A stretch of 64,000 nt of DNA from Lysobacterales bacterium (GCA_016182785.1 JACPFU010000012.1:110473-174472); one strand, 5' to 3'. Shown: positions 11,368 to 20,713, counted from the stretch's first letter. Notes: generated from the letters alone by a model not told the origin. Numbers and translations: made by a program.

Positions 11368-11930
11368 TCGACCGCGACGCGATCGGACTTCTGTTGCGGG
11401 AGGCAAGCAAGCTCACGCAACACCGGGAGTTCGTGATCGTGGGCAGCCTCTCCATCCTTGGCGCCTGTGCGAATCCGCCGGAAGCGATGGTGTTGTCGAT
11501 CGACGTGGATCTGTATCCACTGCTGGACCCGGGTCGGGCCACCGAGATCGGCGTGGCGCTTGGCCAATCGAGCCCGTTCGAGACCCGGCACGGCTACTAC
11601 GCCGACGCGGTGTCGCCGGCCTTGCCCGCACTGCCCGAGGGATGGGAGTCGCGACTTTGGCCCGTCCGCTATGATGACGATGTCGTTGGCTGGTTCCTGG
11701 ACCCCGATGACGCGGCAGTGTCGAAGCTGGCTCGCAGCGAGCCCCAGGATCTGAGGTGGATTCGCGAGGGGTTGAAGATCGGGATATTGAAGCCCGGGAC
11801 CATCGAGTCGCGAATGCGGGACGCGCCATTCCTTGACCAGGCCGAACATGACCGCGCCAGGAATTCCTTGCGAAACGAGGTGGCGAGGATTGCAAGGCGA
11901 GCAGGTCCCCGCACACCATCTCCGAAGTAG
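11364..11930 (+). CDS. Nucleotidyltransferase-fold protein (DUF6036-like)
   Basis: A 188-residue protein with hallmarks of the minimal nucleotidyltransferase fold: a Gly-Ser strand-turn FVIVGSLSILGACA (residues ~21-35), followed by a D-x-D pair in LSIDVDLYPL, and later the conserved HGYYADAVSP, LPEGWESRL and DDAAVSKLAR. These match what I know of DUF6036 proteins, related to AbiEii/MNT-type enzymes. The metal-binding D-x-D appears intact. The gene is coupled (ATGA) to the small protein before it. It could be a toxin that nucleotidylates tRNA or protein, or a housekeeping enzyme of unknown substrate; I can support the fold but not the target. Confidence 0.65.
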   Translation: MIDRDAIGLLLREASKLTQHREFVIVGSLSILGACANPPEAMVLSIDVDLYPLLDPGRATEIGVALGQSSPFETRHGYYADAVSPALPALPEGWESRLWPVRYDDDVVGWFLDPDDAAVSKLARSEPQDLRWIREGLKIGILKPGTIESRMRDAPFLDQAEHDRARNSLRNEVARIARRAGPRTPSPK

Positions 11931-12019
11931 CGGGCGATGCCCGCACACCGGCCGCCAGACGAGTCCATCTGGACCCGCGGCGATTCTTCCTCCCGAGAAC
12001 AACGACGAGAAACCAGCGC

Positions 12020-12553
12020 ATGATCGGCACTGCCATTCTTTCTCACGGCCTGGAATCGGGGCCGGAGGCGACCAAGGTCTCGGCGATGGCGGAGGTGGCG
12101 GAACACCTGGGCTGGAAGACGATCCGACCGGACTATCGTGATCTCGATGCGGCACACGGGCTCGAAGGAGCCGGACTGCGTCTGGCGCGACTGCTCGATG
12201 TCGCCAGGACGATCGAAGGGCCGCTGGTGCTGGCCGGTTCGAGTTTCGGTGCCTTCATCAGTGGCCTGGCCTCGCTGCAGGTCGAAGCGAAGGGCCTGTT
12301 CCTGCTCGCGCTGCCCTTGCTGCTGCGCGGCTACGACACCCGCTTCGATGCCGCGCGCGTGCCGCTCGCGATCGTGCATGCCTGGGACGATGAACTGATT
12401 CCGGCGCGCGCTGTCGTCGATTTCGCCAAAGCGCGTCGCGCGACCCTGCATCTGGTCGACGATGACCACCGCCTGTCCCGCCATGTCGTCGAGACCGCGA
12501 CCTGGTTCGGGCATTTCCTGGAACGACTTGCGCCGAACGGGCGGGCAAGCTGA
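12020..12553 (+). CDS. Small alpha/beta hydrolase
   Basis: A 177-residue serine hydrolase-like protein. The oxyanion/HG region is SHGLESG (residues 8-14), the nucleophile elbow is GSSFGAF, the acid is likely the Asp in HAWDDELIP, and the His is in DDDHRLSR. The small size fits the RBBP9/YqiA-like group of short esterases. No signal peptide is seen, so it is cytoplasmic. Its stop TGA shares a base with the rlmKL ATG, coupling the two genes. Substrate unknown. Confidence 0.8.
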   Translation: MIGTAILSHGLESGPEATKVSAMAEVAEHLGWKTIRPDYRDLDAAHGLEGAGLRLARLLDVARTIEGPLVLAGSSFGAFISGLASLQVEAKGLFLLALPLLLRGYDTRFDAARVPLAIVHAWDDELIPARAVVDFAKARRATLHLVDDDHRLSRHVVETATWFGHFLERLAPNGRAS

Positions 12554-14679
12554 TGCAGTGCTTTGCCGCCTGCCCGAAGGGGCTCGAGGAATTGCTCGCG
12601 ACCGAACTCGCCGCGCTCGGCGCCAGCGAGGTCAAGCAGACCGTCGCCGGCGTGCATTTCGAGGGTGAACTCGCGACCGCCTACCGCGCCTGCCTGTGGT
12701 CGCGGCTGGCCAGCCGCATCCTGATGCCGCTGCTGAGGATCGAGGAGATCAGCGCCGATCGCCTGTACGAGGCGGTGCACGCGCTGGCCTGGGAAGACCA
12801 TGTCGCCGCCAACGGCACGATCGCGGTCGACGCGCACGGCGTGAACGACAGCCTGCGCAACACCCAATTCACCCAGCAACGCGTCAAGGACGCCATCGTC
12901 GACCGCCTGCGCGAGGTCAGCGGCGAGCGCCCGAACATCGACACCTGGACGCCCGACCTGCGCGTGCACGTGCTGGTGCGCGGCACCATGGCGCAGATCT
13001 CGCTCGACCTGTCCGGCGGGCCGCTGCACCAGCGCGGCTATCGCCGCAACACCGGCATCGCCCCGCTCAAGGAGAACCTCGCCGCGGCCATGCTGCTGCG
13101 CGCCGGCTGGCCGGAGATCGCGGCGAATGGCGGCGCCCTGGTCGATCCGATGTGCGGCTCCGGCACACTGCTGATCGAAGGCGCATTGATCGCCGCCGAC
13201 GTCGCGCCCGGCTTGTTGCGCACGCACTACGGTTTCCTGCGCTGGCGCGGCCACCAGCCACAGCTCTGGCAGTCCCTGCTCGACGAAGCCGAGCAACGGG
13301 CCGCGACCGGACGCAAGCGCGACAGCGCGCGCTACTTCGGTTCCGACCGCGACGGCGCCGTGCTCGCTGCGGCCAAGCAGAACGCGCAGCAGGCCGGCAT
13401 CTCCGGGTTCCTGACCTTGCACCACCACGACGTCGACAAGGCGCATCGCCCGGAAGGATTCAGCAGCGGCCTGGTCATCACCAATCCGCCGTATGGCGAA
13501 CGCCTTGAGGACAACCGCGCCGCGGCGCCGGCCTATGTCGCATTCGGCGAATTGCTCAAGCGCGAATTCGGCGGCTGGCGTGCGGCACTGATCACTTCCG
13601 ACGAATCACTGGCCCACGCGGTCGGGCTCAAGGCCGACAAGCGCTACGCGCTGTTCAACGGCGCGCTTGCGTGCACGTTGTACCGCTTCGAGGTCTTCGC
13701 GGCACGCCCGGAACCGCGCGAAGCGCCACCGCTGTCGGAAGCCGCGCAGGGCGTGCGCAACCGCATCGAGAAGAACCTCAAGCACCTGCGCCCGAAGCTC
13801 AAGCGCGAGGGCATCGAGTGCTACCGCGCCTACGACGCCGACCTGCCCGACTACGCCGCGGCGATCGACGTCTATGCCGATCACCTGCACATCCAGGAAT
13901 ACCAGGCACCGAAGACCATCCCCGAGGACATTGCGCAGAAGCGCCTGCGCGAACTGGTACGCGTGGCCGGCGAGCTGTTCGCGGTGCCGCGCGAGAAGAT
14001 CGCGATCAAGACCCGGATGAAGCGCGGGCGGCTCGAGCAATATGGCCGCCAGGACGAACGTGGCCATGCGATGACGGTGAGCGAGGGTGGCCTCAAGTTC
14101 GAAGTGAACCTGTTCGACTTCCTCGACACCGGCCTGTTCCTCGACCATCGCCCGTTGCGCGCCAAGGTGCGCGAGCTCGCGCGCGACAAGCGCTTCGTGA
14201 ACCTGTTCTGCTACACCGGCGCGGTCACCGTCTACGCCTGCGCCGGTGGTGCGGCGAGCACGGCCAGTGTCGATCTGTCGAACACCTATCTCGACTGGGC
14301 CGAACGCAACCTGGCGCTGAACGGCCTTGGCAGCTCCAAGGACCGGCTGGTGCAGTCCGACGCGATGGAGTGGATCGAGCGCGACCGCGGTGAATACGAC
14401 CTGATCTACGTCGACCCGCCGACCTTCTCGAACTCCAAGCGCGCCGAGGACTTCGACGTGCAGCGCGACCACGTGCGCCTGCTCCAGGCCTGCGCGGCAC
14501 GACTGGCGCCGGATGGGCTGATCCTGTTCTCGAACAACAACCGCCGCTTCAAGATCGACCGCGAGGCGCTCGCGGGGCTCGATATCCGCGACATCACGCC
14601 GGCGACCATCCCCTTCGATTTCGCGCGCGATCCGAAGATCCACCACTGCTTCGAGATCCGCAGGCGGCGGGCGGACTGA
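12553..14679 (+). CDS. rlmL: Bifunctional 23S rRNA methyltransferase RlmKL
   Basis: A 708-residue fusion that methylates G2445 (m2G, RlmL half) and G2069 (m7G, RlmK half) of 23S rRNA. The N-terminal THUMP domain (residues ~1-155) is followed by the RlmL methyltransferase with VDPMCGSGTLLIEGALIAAD and the catalytic NPPYGER. The RlmK half, from ~residue 390, includes FLDHRPLRAKVRELA, FCYTGAVTVYA and YVDPPTFSNSKR. The length is near the E. coli enzyme (702). It overlaps the preceding hydrolase gene by one base. Confidence 0.96.
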   Translation: MQCFAACPKGLEELLATELAALGASEVKQTVAGVHFEGELATAYRACLWSRLASRILMPLLRIEEISADRLYEAVHALAWEDHVAANGTIAVDAHGVNDSLRNTQFTQQRVKDAIVDRLREVSGERPNIDTWTPDLRVHVLVRGTMAQISLDLSGGPLHQRGYRRNTGIAPLKENLAAAMLLRAGWPEIAANGGALVDPMCGSGTLLIEGALIAADVAPGLLRTHYGFLRWRGHQPQLWQSLLDEAEQRAATGRKRDSARYFGSDRDGAVLAAAKQNAQQAGISGFLTLHHHDVDKAHRPEGFSSGLVITNPPYGERLEDNRAAAPAYVAFGELLKREFGGWRAALITSDESLAHAVGLKADKRYALFNGALACTLYRFEVFAARPEPREAPPLSEAAQGVRNRIEKNLKHLRPKLKREGIECYRAYDADLPDYAAAIDVYADHLHIQEYQAPKTIPEDIAQKRLRELVRVAGELFAVPREKIAIKTRMKRGRLEQYGRQDERGHAMTVSEGGLKFEVNLFDFLDTGLFLDHRPLRAKVRELARDKRFVNLFCYTGAVTVYACAGGAASTASVDLSNTYLDWAERNLALNGLGSSKDRLVQSDAMEWIERDRGEYDLIYVDPPTFSNSKRAEDFDVQRDHVRLLQACAARLAPDGLILFSNNNRRFKIDREALAGLDIRDITPATIPFDFARDPKIHHCFEIRRRRAD

Positions 14680-14783
14680 ATCGCGGGCAACCGCCGCAGA
14701 GGTTGCGTCGGGTTGCGGTGGAATTTCAGAAGCGATTCATCCTCGCGGCCGCACAGTGTGCGCCACCTGAGGAGGTGACCACG

Positions 14784-15263
14784 ATGAACGTTCTGACTCG
14801 CTTGGCTTCGGTGATCGGTCTGGGTGTGGCGGCGGCAATCGCGTCGACTGCGCCGGCGCGGGCCGACGACTGGGGCGTGAGTGTCCACGGCGGCGGCTGG
14901 AACAACGGCTGGTCGGTCCACTACCGCGACCACGACCGCCATCACGGCTATGGCCACGGCAACCGCTACTACGGCGGCCGGCAGCCACAGGCCTTCACCC
15001 CGTATCGCCCGGGCTACTACGCCCATTCGCGCTATCGCGACCATGACCGCCGCAGCTACAGCCGTCGTGATCCGTGGTGCACGATGCACCGCGTCTATCA
15101 CGTCCACCATCGCGGCGGCTATGCCCAGGGCTACCGCAACGGCTATGCCGACGGCTACCGCGACGGCAGCTACCAGCGCGACGACTATGGCAGCGCCGCG
15201 TACTACGACCGCATCGAAGACATGGCCTACGACACCAGCATCTACTACGGCCGACGCTGGTAA
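14784..15263 (+). CDS. Secreted His/Tyr/Gly/Arg-rich protein
   Basis: A 159-residue protein starting at an ATG preceded by GAGGAGGT, a very strong ribosome-binding site. The signal peptide is RLASVIGLGVAAAIASTAPARA followed by DDWGV, with cleavage probably after ARA. The mature part is low-complexity and rich in His, Tyr, Arg, Gly and Asp (runs such as HDRHHGYGHGNRYYGGR in pieces) and contains near-repeats GYRNGYADGYRDG. Such composition suggests a periplasmic or surface metal-binding or structural protein, but no domain is recognised. A clear hairpin terminator follows. Confidence 0.75.
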   Translation: MNVLTRLASVIGLGVAAAIASTAPARADDWGVSVHGGGWNNGWSVHYRDHDRHHGYGHGNRYYGGRQPQAFTPYRPGYYAHSRYRDHDRRSYSRRDPWCTMHRVYHVHHRGGYAQGYRNGYADGYRDGSYQRDDYGSAAYYDRIEDMAYDTSIYYGRRW

Positions 15264-15288
15264 TCCGCGCTCGTTCCAGACCCGAAGG

Positions 15289-15308
15289 CGCCCGGCTCCG
15301 GCCGGGCG
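15289..15308 (+). terminator. Hairpin terminator after the His/Tyr-rich gene
   Basis: CGCCCGGC, loop TCCG, GCCGGGCG forms a perfect 8-bp stem 26 bases after the stop codon. The following TCTGCGTTTG is only weakly T-rich, so efficiency is uncertain. Confidence 0.55.
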
Positions 15309-15377
15309 TCTGCGTTTGCGGCTTGCGGTGTAAGCCCGGCCCCGTATCATCCGGGGCAGTTCACACGGATTTCCTGC

Positions 15378-16037
15378 ATGCCGCTACGCGGAACCAAGAT
15401 CGGGCGCGTCCTGCGCCAGCGCCGCGAAGACGCGGCGATCGCCTGGACGTTCTTCCGTCAATGGCTGAAGGCGCCGCTGACCACCGCTGCGGTTTCGCCG
15501 AGCAGCAAGGAACTGGCGGCCGAGATGTTGCGTCAGTTGCCCGATGGCGCGAGCAAGGTGATCGAACTCGGTGGCGGCACCGGCGTGTTCACCGAAGCCC
15601 TGCTCGATCGCGGCATCGCGCCGGCGAACCTGCTGGTCTTCGAGCTCAACGAGTCGCTGCACCTGCATCTGAGCCAGCGCTTCCCGCACACCCGCATCGT
15701 CTGTGCGGATGCGCTCTCGACCGCGCGCGTGGTGGAGCGGGAGGGATTCGCCGCGCCCGGGGAGGTCGATGCGGTGATCAGCGGCCTCGGCCTGCTGTCG
15801 ATGAGCGCCGAATTGCAGCAGGGCATCCTCGAAGCCGCGTTCAGCGTGATGGGGGCGCAGGGCCGCTTCATCCAGTTCACCTACGGCCCGACCAACCCGG
15901 TCAAGCGCGAAGTCATGCGCGAGTTGCACCTGAACGCGAAGCGCACCGGTTTCACCGTGTGGAACGTGCCGCCGGCCTCGGTCTACGTGATCACGCGCAG
16001 CAAGTCGCGCGGCATCAAGCCGACGCGCGCCAGGTGA
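15378..16037 (+). CDS. SAM-dependent methyltransferase, phospholipid N-methyltransferase-like
   Basis: A 219-residue class I methyltransferase with the SAM motif VIELGGGTGVFTEALLDRG (residues ~61-79), the acidic post-strand LLVFELNESL, and SGLGLLSMS in place of motif IV. The N-terminal FFRQWLKAPLTTAAVSPSSKELA matches the bacterial phospholipid/phosphatidylethanolamine N-methyltransferase (PmtA) and KsgA-like group, where the PSS element precedes the SAM fold. Membrane lipid methylation is therefore a reasonable but unproven guess. It ends one base before the amidase start region, suggesting cotranscription. Confidence 0.75.
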   Translation: MPLRGTKIGRVLRQRREDAAIAWTFFRQWLKAPLTTAAVSPSSKELAAEMLRQLPDGASKVIELGGGTGVFTEALLDRGIAPANLLVFELNESLHLHLSQRFPHTRIVCADALSTARVVEREGFAAPGEVDAVISGLGLLSMSAELQQGILEAAFSVMGAQGRFIQFTYGPTNPVKREVMRELHLNAKRTGFTVWNVPPASVYVITRSKSRGIKPTRAR

Positions 16038-16038
16038 C

Positions 16039-16596
16039 ATGAGCGAACTCGCCATCGAACCGTGGCCGCTGTCCTACGTCGACCGCCTCGAAACGCGGAC
16101 GCGCGAAGCCGTCACGCTGGTCGTCATCCACTGCACCGAACTGCCCGACCTGGCCACGGCGCGCGAGTATGGCGAACGCATCCTCTACGCCGAGTCCGGC
16201 ACCGGCAATTCCGGGCACTACTACGTCGATCGCGACGGCCGCATCCACGAGTTCGTGCCGCCGACGCGCGTCGCCCATCACACCCGCGGCTACAACCCGC
16301 AGTCCATCGGCATCGAGCTGGTGAACCGCGGGCGTTTTCCGGACTGGCTCGACTCGCGCCAGCAGCAGATGAGCGAGCCCTACACCGCCGCCCAGATCGC
16401 CGCGCTGCGTGTGCTGTTGTCGCGGCTGCGGGCGCAATTGCCGAACCTGCGCACGATCGCCGGACACGAGGACCTGGACACGACCGAGGTCGCGGCCAGC
16501 GACGACGCCAGCCTGCTGGTGCGGCGCAAGCGCGATCCCGGCCCGCTGTTTCCGTGGCCGCAGGTGCTGCAAGGTCTGCCGCTCGAACGCCGCTGA
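16039..16596 (+). CDS. N-acetylmuramoyl-L-alanine amidase (Amidase_2, AmpD-like)
   Basis: A 185-residue zinc amidase that would cleave the MurNAc-L-Ala bond of peptidoglycan or recycled muropeptides. Zinc ligands can be placed in VIHCTELP (first His), AGHEDLD (second His) and KRDPGPLFPW (Asp), and the fold signatures SGHYYVDRDG and HTRGYNPQSIGIELV are clear. There is no signal peptide, so it is most likely a cytoplasmic recycling enzyme like AmpD. No ampE or ampG lies nearby. The start follows the methyltransferase stop immediately. Confidence 0.88.
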   Translation: MSELAIEPWPLSYVDRLETRTREAVTLVVIHCTELPDLATAREYGERILYAESGTGNSGHYYVDRDGRIHEFVPPTRVAHHTRGYNPQSIGIELVNRGRFPDWLDSRQQQMSEPYTAAQIAALRVLLSRLRAQLPNLRTIAGHEDLDTTEVAASDDASLLVRRKRDPGPLFPWPQVLQGLPLERR

Positions 16597-16678
16597 CGCG
16601 GGCGATGCAGTGCGCGACGGCGCACCGTTGCGCGAACGGCTTCTGCAGTATCTTCGGCGCCCTGCCCGAGCACCCGCG

Positions 16679-17239
16679 ATGACCGAAGCACCCGGCTTCA
16701 CCGAATTGCTGGCTGCATGGCGCGAGGGCGAACTGGCCGCGCGCGATGCCATGGTCAACCTCGTCTACCACGAGGTGCGGGCGATCGCGCGCCGACAACT
16801 GGCGGCACACCGCGACGTCACGCTGGCGCCGACCGAACTCGCGCACGAAGCGCTGATGCGCGTGCTGGCGCAGGGCGGCGACTGGCAGAGCCGGCGCCAC
16901 CTGATGAACGTGATCGCGCTGGCGACGCGGCAGATCCTGGTCGACTCGGCGCGACGCCGCCATGCGCAGAAGCGCGACGCCGGGCCGCTCACCGACCTCG
17001 ACTCGAAGTCCGAACTGATCGCGGCAGCCGGCGGCACGCTGCAGGTCGACGAAGCCATCCATGCGCTGGCCGCGGTCGATGCCCGCGCCGCCGAGGTGAT
17101 CTCGCTGACCTACTTCGCCGGCCTGGAGCGCGAGGAGATCGCGAAGCTGATGGAAGTCTCGGCCAGCACCATCGACCGCGCCCTGCGCTTCGGTCGCGCC
17201 TGGCTCAAGGATGCACTGCGTGAACGCGAGCCCGGCTGA
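16679..17239 (+). CDS. ECF-type RNA polymerase sigma factor
   Basis: A 186-residue sigma factor of the ECF group that is paired with Ser/Thr kinases. Region 2 includes LVYHEVRAIARRQLAAH and ELAHEALMRVL; region 4 has the helix-turn-helix EREEIAKLMEVSASTIDRALRFGRAWL. The conserved TLAPTELAHEA is typical of this subgroup. It overlaps the following kinase gene by about 29 bases, strongly implying that kinase and sigma factor act together. No anti-sigma factor gene is present; phosphorylation may control it, as described for some ECF-kinase pairs. Confidence 0.88.
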   Translation: MTEAPGFTELLAAWREGELAARDAMVNLVYHEVRAIARRQLAAHRDVTLAPTELAHEALMRVLAQGGDWQSRRHLMNVIALATRQILVDSARRRHAQKRDAGPLTDLDSKSELIAAAGGTLQVDEAIHALAAVDARAAEVISLTYFAGLEREEIAKLMEVSASTIDRALRFGRAWLKDALREREPG

Positions 17240-19919
17240 TCCCGAACGGTCCCTGTCGGACTGGTTCGATGTCCTGCTCGCGCTCGATGCGAAGGCGCGC
17301 GCGACGCAACTCGACGCCTTGCCGGACGAACTGGCACTGCGCCTGCGCGCACTGCTCGCGGCGGACGCCGCAACCGATGCCGACATCGATGCGGCGTTGC
17401 GCCCGGACGCCGAAGCCAGCATCGCGCCCGACCTCAGCGGACAGCGCATCGGCTCCTGGCGCGTGCTGCGCGAACTCGGTGCCGGCGGCATGGGCACGGT
17501 GCTGCTCGCGGAGCGCGACGAAGGCGGCTTCACCCAGCAGGCCGCGATCAAGCTGATCCGCGGCTTTCCGTCGCAAGACGGCATGCGCCGCCTGCGCCAG
17601 GAACGGCAGATCCTGGCCGCGCTCGACCATCCCGACATCGCCCGCCTGATCGACGGCGGCGAGACCGGTGCGGGCCAGCCCTACCTGGTCGTCGAATACG
17701 TGCGCGGCGACACGCTCGATGCGTACCTGCGCCGGCAGCGCCCGGGCCGCGACGCGCGCATCCGCCTGATCGAACGCATCGGTGCCGCCGTGCAGCACGC
17801 GCACCAGCATCTGGTGATCCACCGCGACCTCAAGCCGTCCAACGTGATGGTCACTTCGACCGGCGAGATCAAGCTGCTCGACTTCGGCGTCGCCAAGCTG
17901 ATCGACACCAGCGAAAGCGGGCCGCAGGGTTCGACGCGCGTGTTCACCCCCGGCTACGCCAGCCCCGAGCAGGCCGCCGGCCAGAGCATCGGCATCGCCA
18001 CCGACATCTACAGCCTCGGCGCGATGCTGCGCGAGGCCCTCGTCGGCGATCGGATCGACGCCGAGCTGTCCGGCATCATCGCCAAGGCGACTGCGGCGCG
18101 CGCCGCCGAACGCTACGTCACCATGGCGGCATTCTGCGACGACCTCGCGCGCTATCGCCGCGGCCTGCCGATCAGCGCGGCGGCCGACACCGCCTGGTAT
18201 CGCGCGCGCAAGTTCGTCGCCCGCCACCGCATCGGCAGCGCCGCGAGCCTGGTCGCGCTGATGATGCTCGCGGCCTTCGTCTGGCGCCTGCAGGTCGAAC
18301 GCCTGCGCGCCGTTGCCGCCGAGTCCGCCGCCGCCGCCGAGCGCGACAGCGCGCGCCAGTCGCTGCAGCTGCTGCAGGGCATCTTCGAGCGCGTCGCCCC
18401 CGGCGTCGCGCTCGGTCGCCCGATCGGCGCGCGCGAGTTCATCGCCGCCACCGAGGCGCAGCTCGCGCGGCAGCCGCTCGACGCCACCCGGGCCGGCGCG
18501 TCGGTGTACGCGACCGTGGCAGAGGTGTACCAGCAGCTCGGCGAACCGGCGCGCGCCGCAACCCTGCTGCGCGCGGCGATCGAGCGCATGCCCGCTGGCG
18601 GCGCGCGCGACAGCGACCTGCTGCGCGCCGACCTGCACGATGAACTCGCCAGCGCGCTGCTCGGCACCAGCGACTTCGATGGGGCGGCGGCGGCCAACGA
18701 AGTCTCGGCGCAACTGCGCATGCACTGGCTGCCGGAGGACCCGGCGATGCAGCTGCGCACCCTGCGCAACCGCGCCTGGATTGACTATCGGCGCGGTCTC
18801 TACGAAGTGGCTCGACCGCAGCTGCAGGCGGCGCTGAAGCTGGCCGCCGCGCATCCGCAACTGCTCGACGAACGCATCGAGGACTGCATCTCGGCGCTCG
18901 CCGACATCGAGATGCGCGCGGGCGACCTGGAACCGGCCGAGCGTCATTCGCGCGAGCACCTGCAGCGCGTCGAGGCGCGCACGCCCGCAGGCCACCCGGA
19001 TCGACTCGCCGCGATGCGGCTGCGCGCCGCCGTGCTGAACCAGCTCGGGCGCTATCGCGACGCGCAGCAGCTGCTGCACGCGGCGATCGCGGCGCACGAG
19101 CAGGTCATCGGCGACACCGGCGCGCGCCTCGCCGACCTCGAGAACGACCTCGCCGTGAGCTTGAACGACAGCGGCGAAGCGGTCGCCGCGCTGCCGCATG
19201 CCGAGCGCGCGCTGGCGCTGACCGGGCGCGACCGCGACTCGCCGCTGGACCGCGCGCTGGTGCTGCTGAACCTGGCGTCCACCTTCGAGAACGCCGGCGA
19301 CTATCCGCGCGCCGAGACGCTGGCGCGCGAGAGCGTCGAACTGTACACAGCGCAGGTCGCACCGCTGTCGCGCGAACGCCTGCGTGCCGAAGGCAACCTG
19401 GCGCGCACCATCGGCCTGCGCGGCGGCTTCGACGAAGCACGCGCGCGCTTCGAGTCGGTGCGCGCGCGCCAAATCGAAATCGCCGGCGAGCCCGACTGGA
19501 ACTGGGGGTTCGAGACCATGCGCCAGGCACAACTGGAACGGCGCGCCGGCCGCCTGCAGGAAGCGCAAGCGCTGCTCGATGCCGCGGAGCCCATCTTCAT
19601 CGCGACCCTGCCCAAGGATCACCCGGCACTCGCCCAGCCGCGCCGGGTGCGCGGCCAGATCGCCTTCGCCCGTGGCCAGTTCGATGAAGCCGGGCGCGAG
19701 TTCGACCGTGCCGCGGTGCTGATCGGCGACAACGCGCTCGCCTTCGACCGTGCCATCGTCGCCAGCGAACAGGCCGCCGTCGCCGCCGCCCGCGGTGACC
19801 ACGCCGCCGCTCGCAAGTTGCTGGCGCTACACCTGCCGGCACTGCGCGCGGCGACGCTTGCAGGCGAAGTCAACCGCGCCTTCGCCGAACGCCTGGCGCT
19901 GGAACTGGGCGTGCCCTGA
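17211..19919 (+). CDS. Transmembrane Ser/Thr protein kinase with TPR-like C-terminus
   Basis: A 902-residue kinase (892-900 if the GTG at 17220 is used). The kinase domain (~residues 80-330) has the Gly-rich loop LGAGGMGTVLLAERD, AAIKLI Lys, the catalytic loop HRDLKPSNVMV, the DFG motif LLDFGVAKL and the APE-region GYASPEQAAG, so it looks active. A membrane helix (ASLVALMMLAAFVW, ~residues 345-360) is followed by a long periplasmic helical array of TPR-like repeats. The overlap with the ECF sigma gene suggests that an extracytoplasmic signal is passed by phosphorylation to the sigma factor. Confidence 0.9.
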   Translation: MHCVNASPADPERSLSDWFDVLLALDAKARATQLDALPDELALRLRALLAADAATDADIDAALRPDAEASIAPDLSGQRIGSWRVLRELGAGGMGTVLLAERDEGGFTQQAAIKLIRGFPSQDGMRRLRQERQILAALDHPDIARLIDGGETGAGQPYLVVEYVRGDTLDAYLRRQRPGRDARIRLIERIGAAVQHAHQHLVIHRDLKPSNVMVTSTGEIKLLDFGVAKLIDTSESGPQGSTRVFTPGYASPEQAAGQSIGIATDIYSLGAMLREALVGDRIDAELSGIIAKATAARAAERYVTMAAFCDDLARYRRGLPISAAADTAWYRARKFVARHRIGSAASLVALMMLAAFVWRLQVERLRAVAAESAAAAERDSARQSLQLLQGIFERVAPGVALGRPIGAREFIAATEAQLARQPLDATRAGASVYATVAEVYQQLGEPARAATLLRAAIERMPAGGARDSDLLRADLHDELASALLGTSDFDGAAAANEVSAQLRMHWLPEDPAMQLRTLRNRAWIDYRRGLYEVARPQLQAALKLAAAHPQLLDERIEDCISALADIEMRAGDLEPAERHSREHLQRVEARTPAGHPDRLAAMRLRAAVLNQLGRYRDAQQLLHAAIAAHEQVIGDTGARLADLENDLAVSLNDSGEAVAALPHAERALALTGRDRDSPLDRALVLLNLASTFENAGDYPRAETLARESVELYTAQVAPLSRERLRAEGNLARTIGLRGGFDEARARFESVRARQIEIAGEPDWNWGFETMRQAQLERRAGRLQEAQALLDAAEPIFIATLPKDHPALAQPRRVRGQIAFARGQFDEAGREFDRAAVLIGDNALAFDRAIVASEQAAVAAARGDHAAARKLLALHLPALRAATLAGEVNRAFAERLALELGVP

Positions 19920-19937
19920 ATGCGCGCAGGAGAGCAA

Positions 19938-20633
19938 ATGCAAACCATCGGACTGATCGGCGGGATGAGTTGGGAGTCGACGATTCCGTACTACCGCGCG
20001 ATCAACGAGGCGGTGAAAGCCAGGCTCGGCGGGCTGCATTCGGCACGGCTCGTGCTCTACAGCGTCGACTTTCACGAGATCGAGCAGTTGCAGCGCAGCG
20101 GCGACTGGGCGCAGGCCGGCGAACTGCTCGCCGCCGCAGCGCGTGCGCTGCAGGCGGCAGGCGCCGGCTGCGTGGTGCTGTGCACGAACACCATGCACAA
20201 GGTCGCGGCGCAGATCGAGGCCGCGGTGGCGCTGCCGTTGCTGCACATCGCCGATCCCACCGCGGTCGCGGTGCGCGCCGGCGGCCATCTTCGCGTCGGT
20301 CTGCTCGGCACCCGCTTCACCATGGAGCAGGACTTCTACGTCGGCCGCCTGCGCGAGCACCACGGCTTGACCGTGCTGGTCCCGCCGCAGGCCGATCGCG
20401 AACTCGTACATCGGGTCATCTACGAGGAACTCTGCCTCGGCCAGGCGCTGCCCGAGTCGCGCACGCAGTTCCAGCGGATCATCGAAGGACTCGCCGCAGC
20501 AGGCGCCGACGCGGTGATCCTCGGTTGCACCGAGATCGGGCTGCTGGTCAGCCCCGGCGACAGCCCGCTGCCGCTGTTCGACACCACCGCGCTGCACGCG
20601 CGCGCCGCCGCGGACTGGGCGCTGGCGCGCTGA
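19938..20633 (+). CDS. Aspartate/glutamate racemase family protein
   Basis: A 231-residue cofactor-independent racemase resembling YgeA/aspartate racemase. Both catalytic cysteines are visible, in LCTNTMHKVA and LGCTEIGLLV, and the N-terminus IGLIGGMSWESTIPYYRAIN is the family signature. The ATG at 19938 has an AGGAGA ribosome-binding site; an upstream in-frame ATG at 19920 is less likely. It follows the kinase gene closely. Substrate among Asp, Glu or broad-specificity amino acids cannot be told. Confidence 0.9.
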   Translation: MQTIGLIGGMSWESTIPYYRAINEAVKARLGGLHSARLVLYSVDFHEIEQLQRSGDWAQAGELLAAAARALQAAGAGCVVLCTNTMHKVAAQIEAAVALPLLHIADPTAVAVRAGGHLRVGLLGTRFTMEQDFYVGRLREHHGLTVLVPPQADRELVHRVIYEELCLGQALPESRTQFQRIIEGLAAAGADAVILGCTEIGLLVSPGDSPLPLFDTTALHARAAADWALAR

Positions 20634-20713
20634 TTGCGTTGCCCGCCTAACCGCCGCGCCGCCACCGCGCTGGCGGCGCCGCGAACTGCGGCCGCCCGCT
20701 AAACTGGCAGCCT

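Noticed and set aside
17205..19802. An 865-codon minus-strand open frame opposite the Ser/Thr kinase
   Set aside because: The kinase on the plus strand has complete catalytic motifs; the antisense frame has none.
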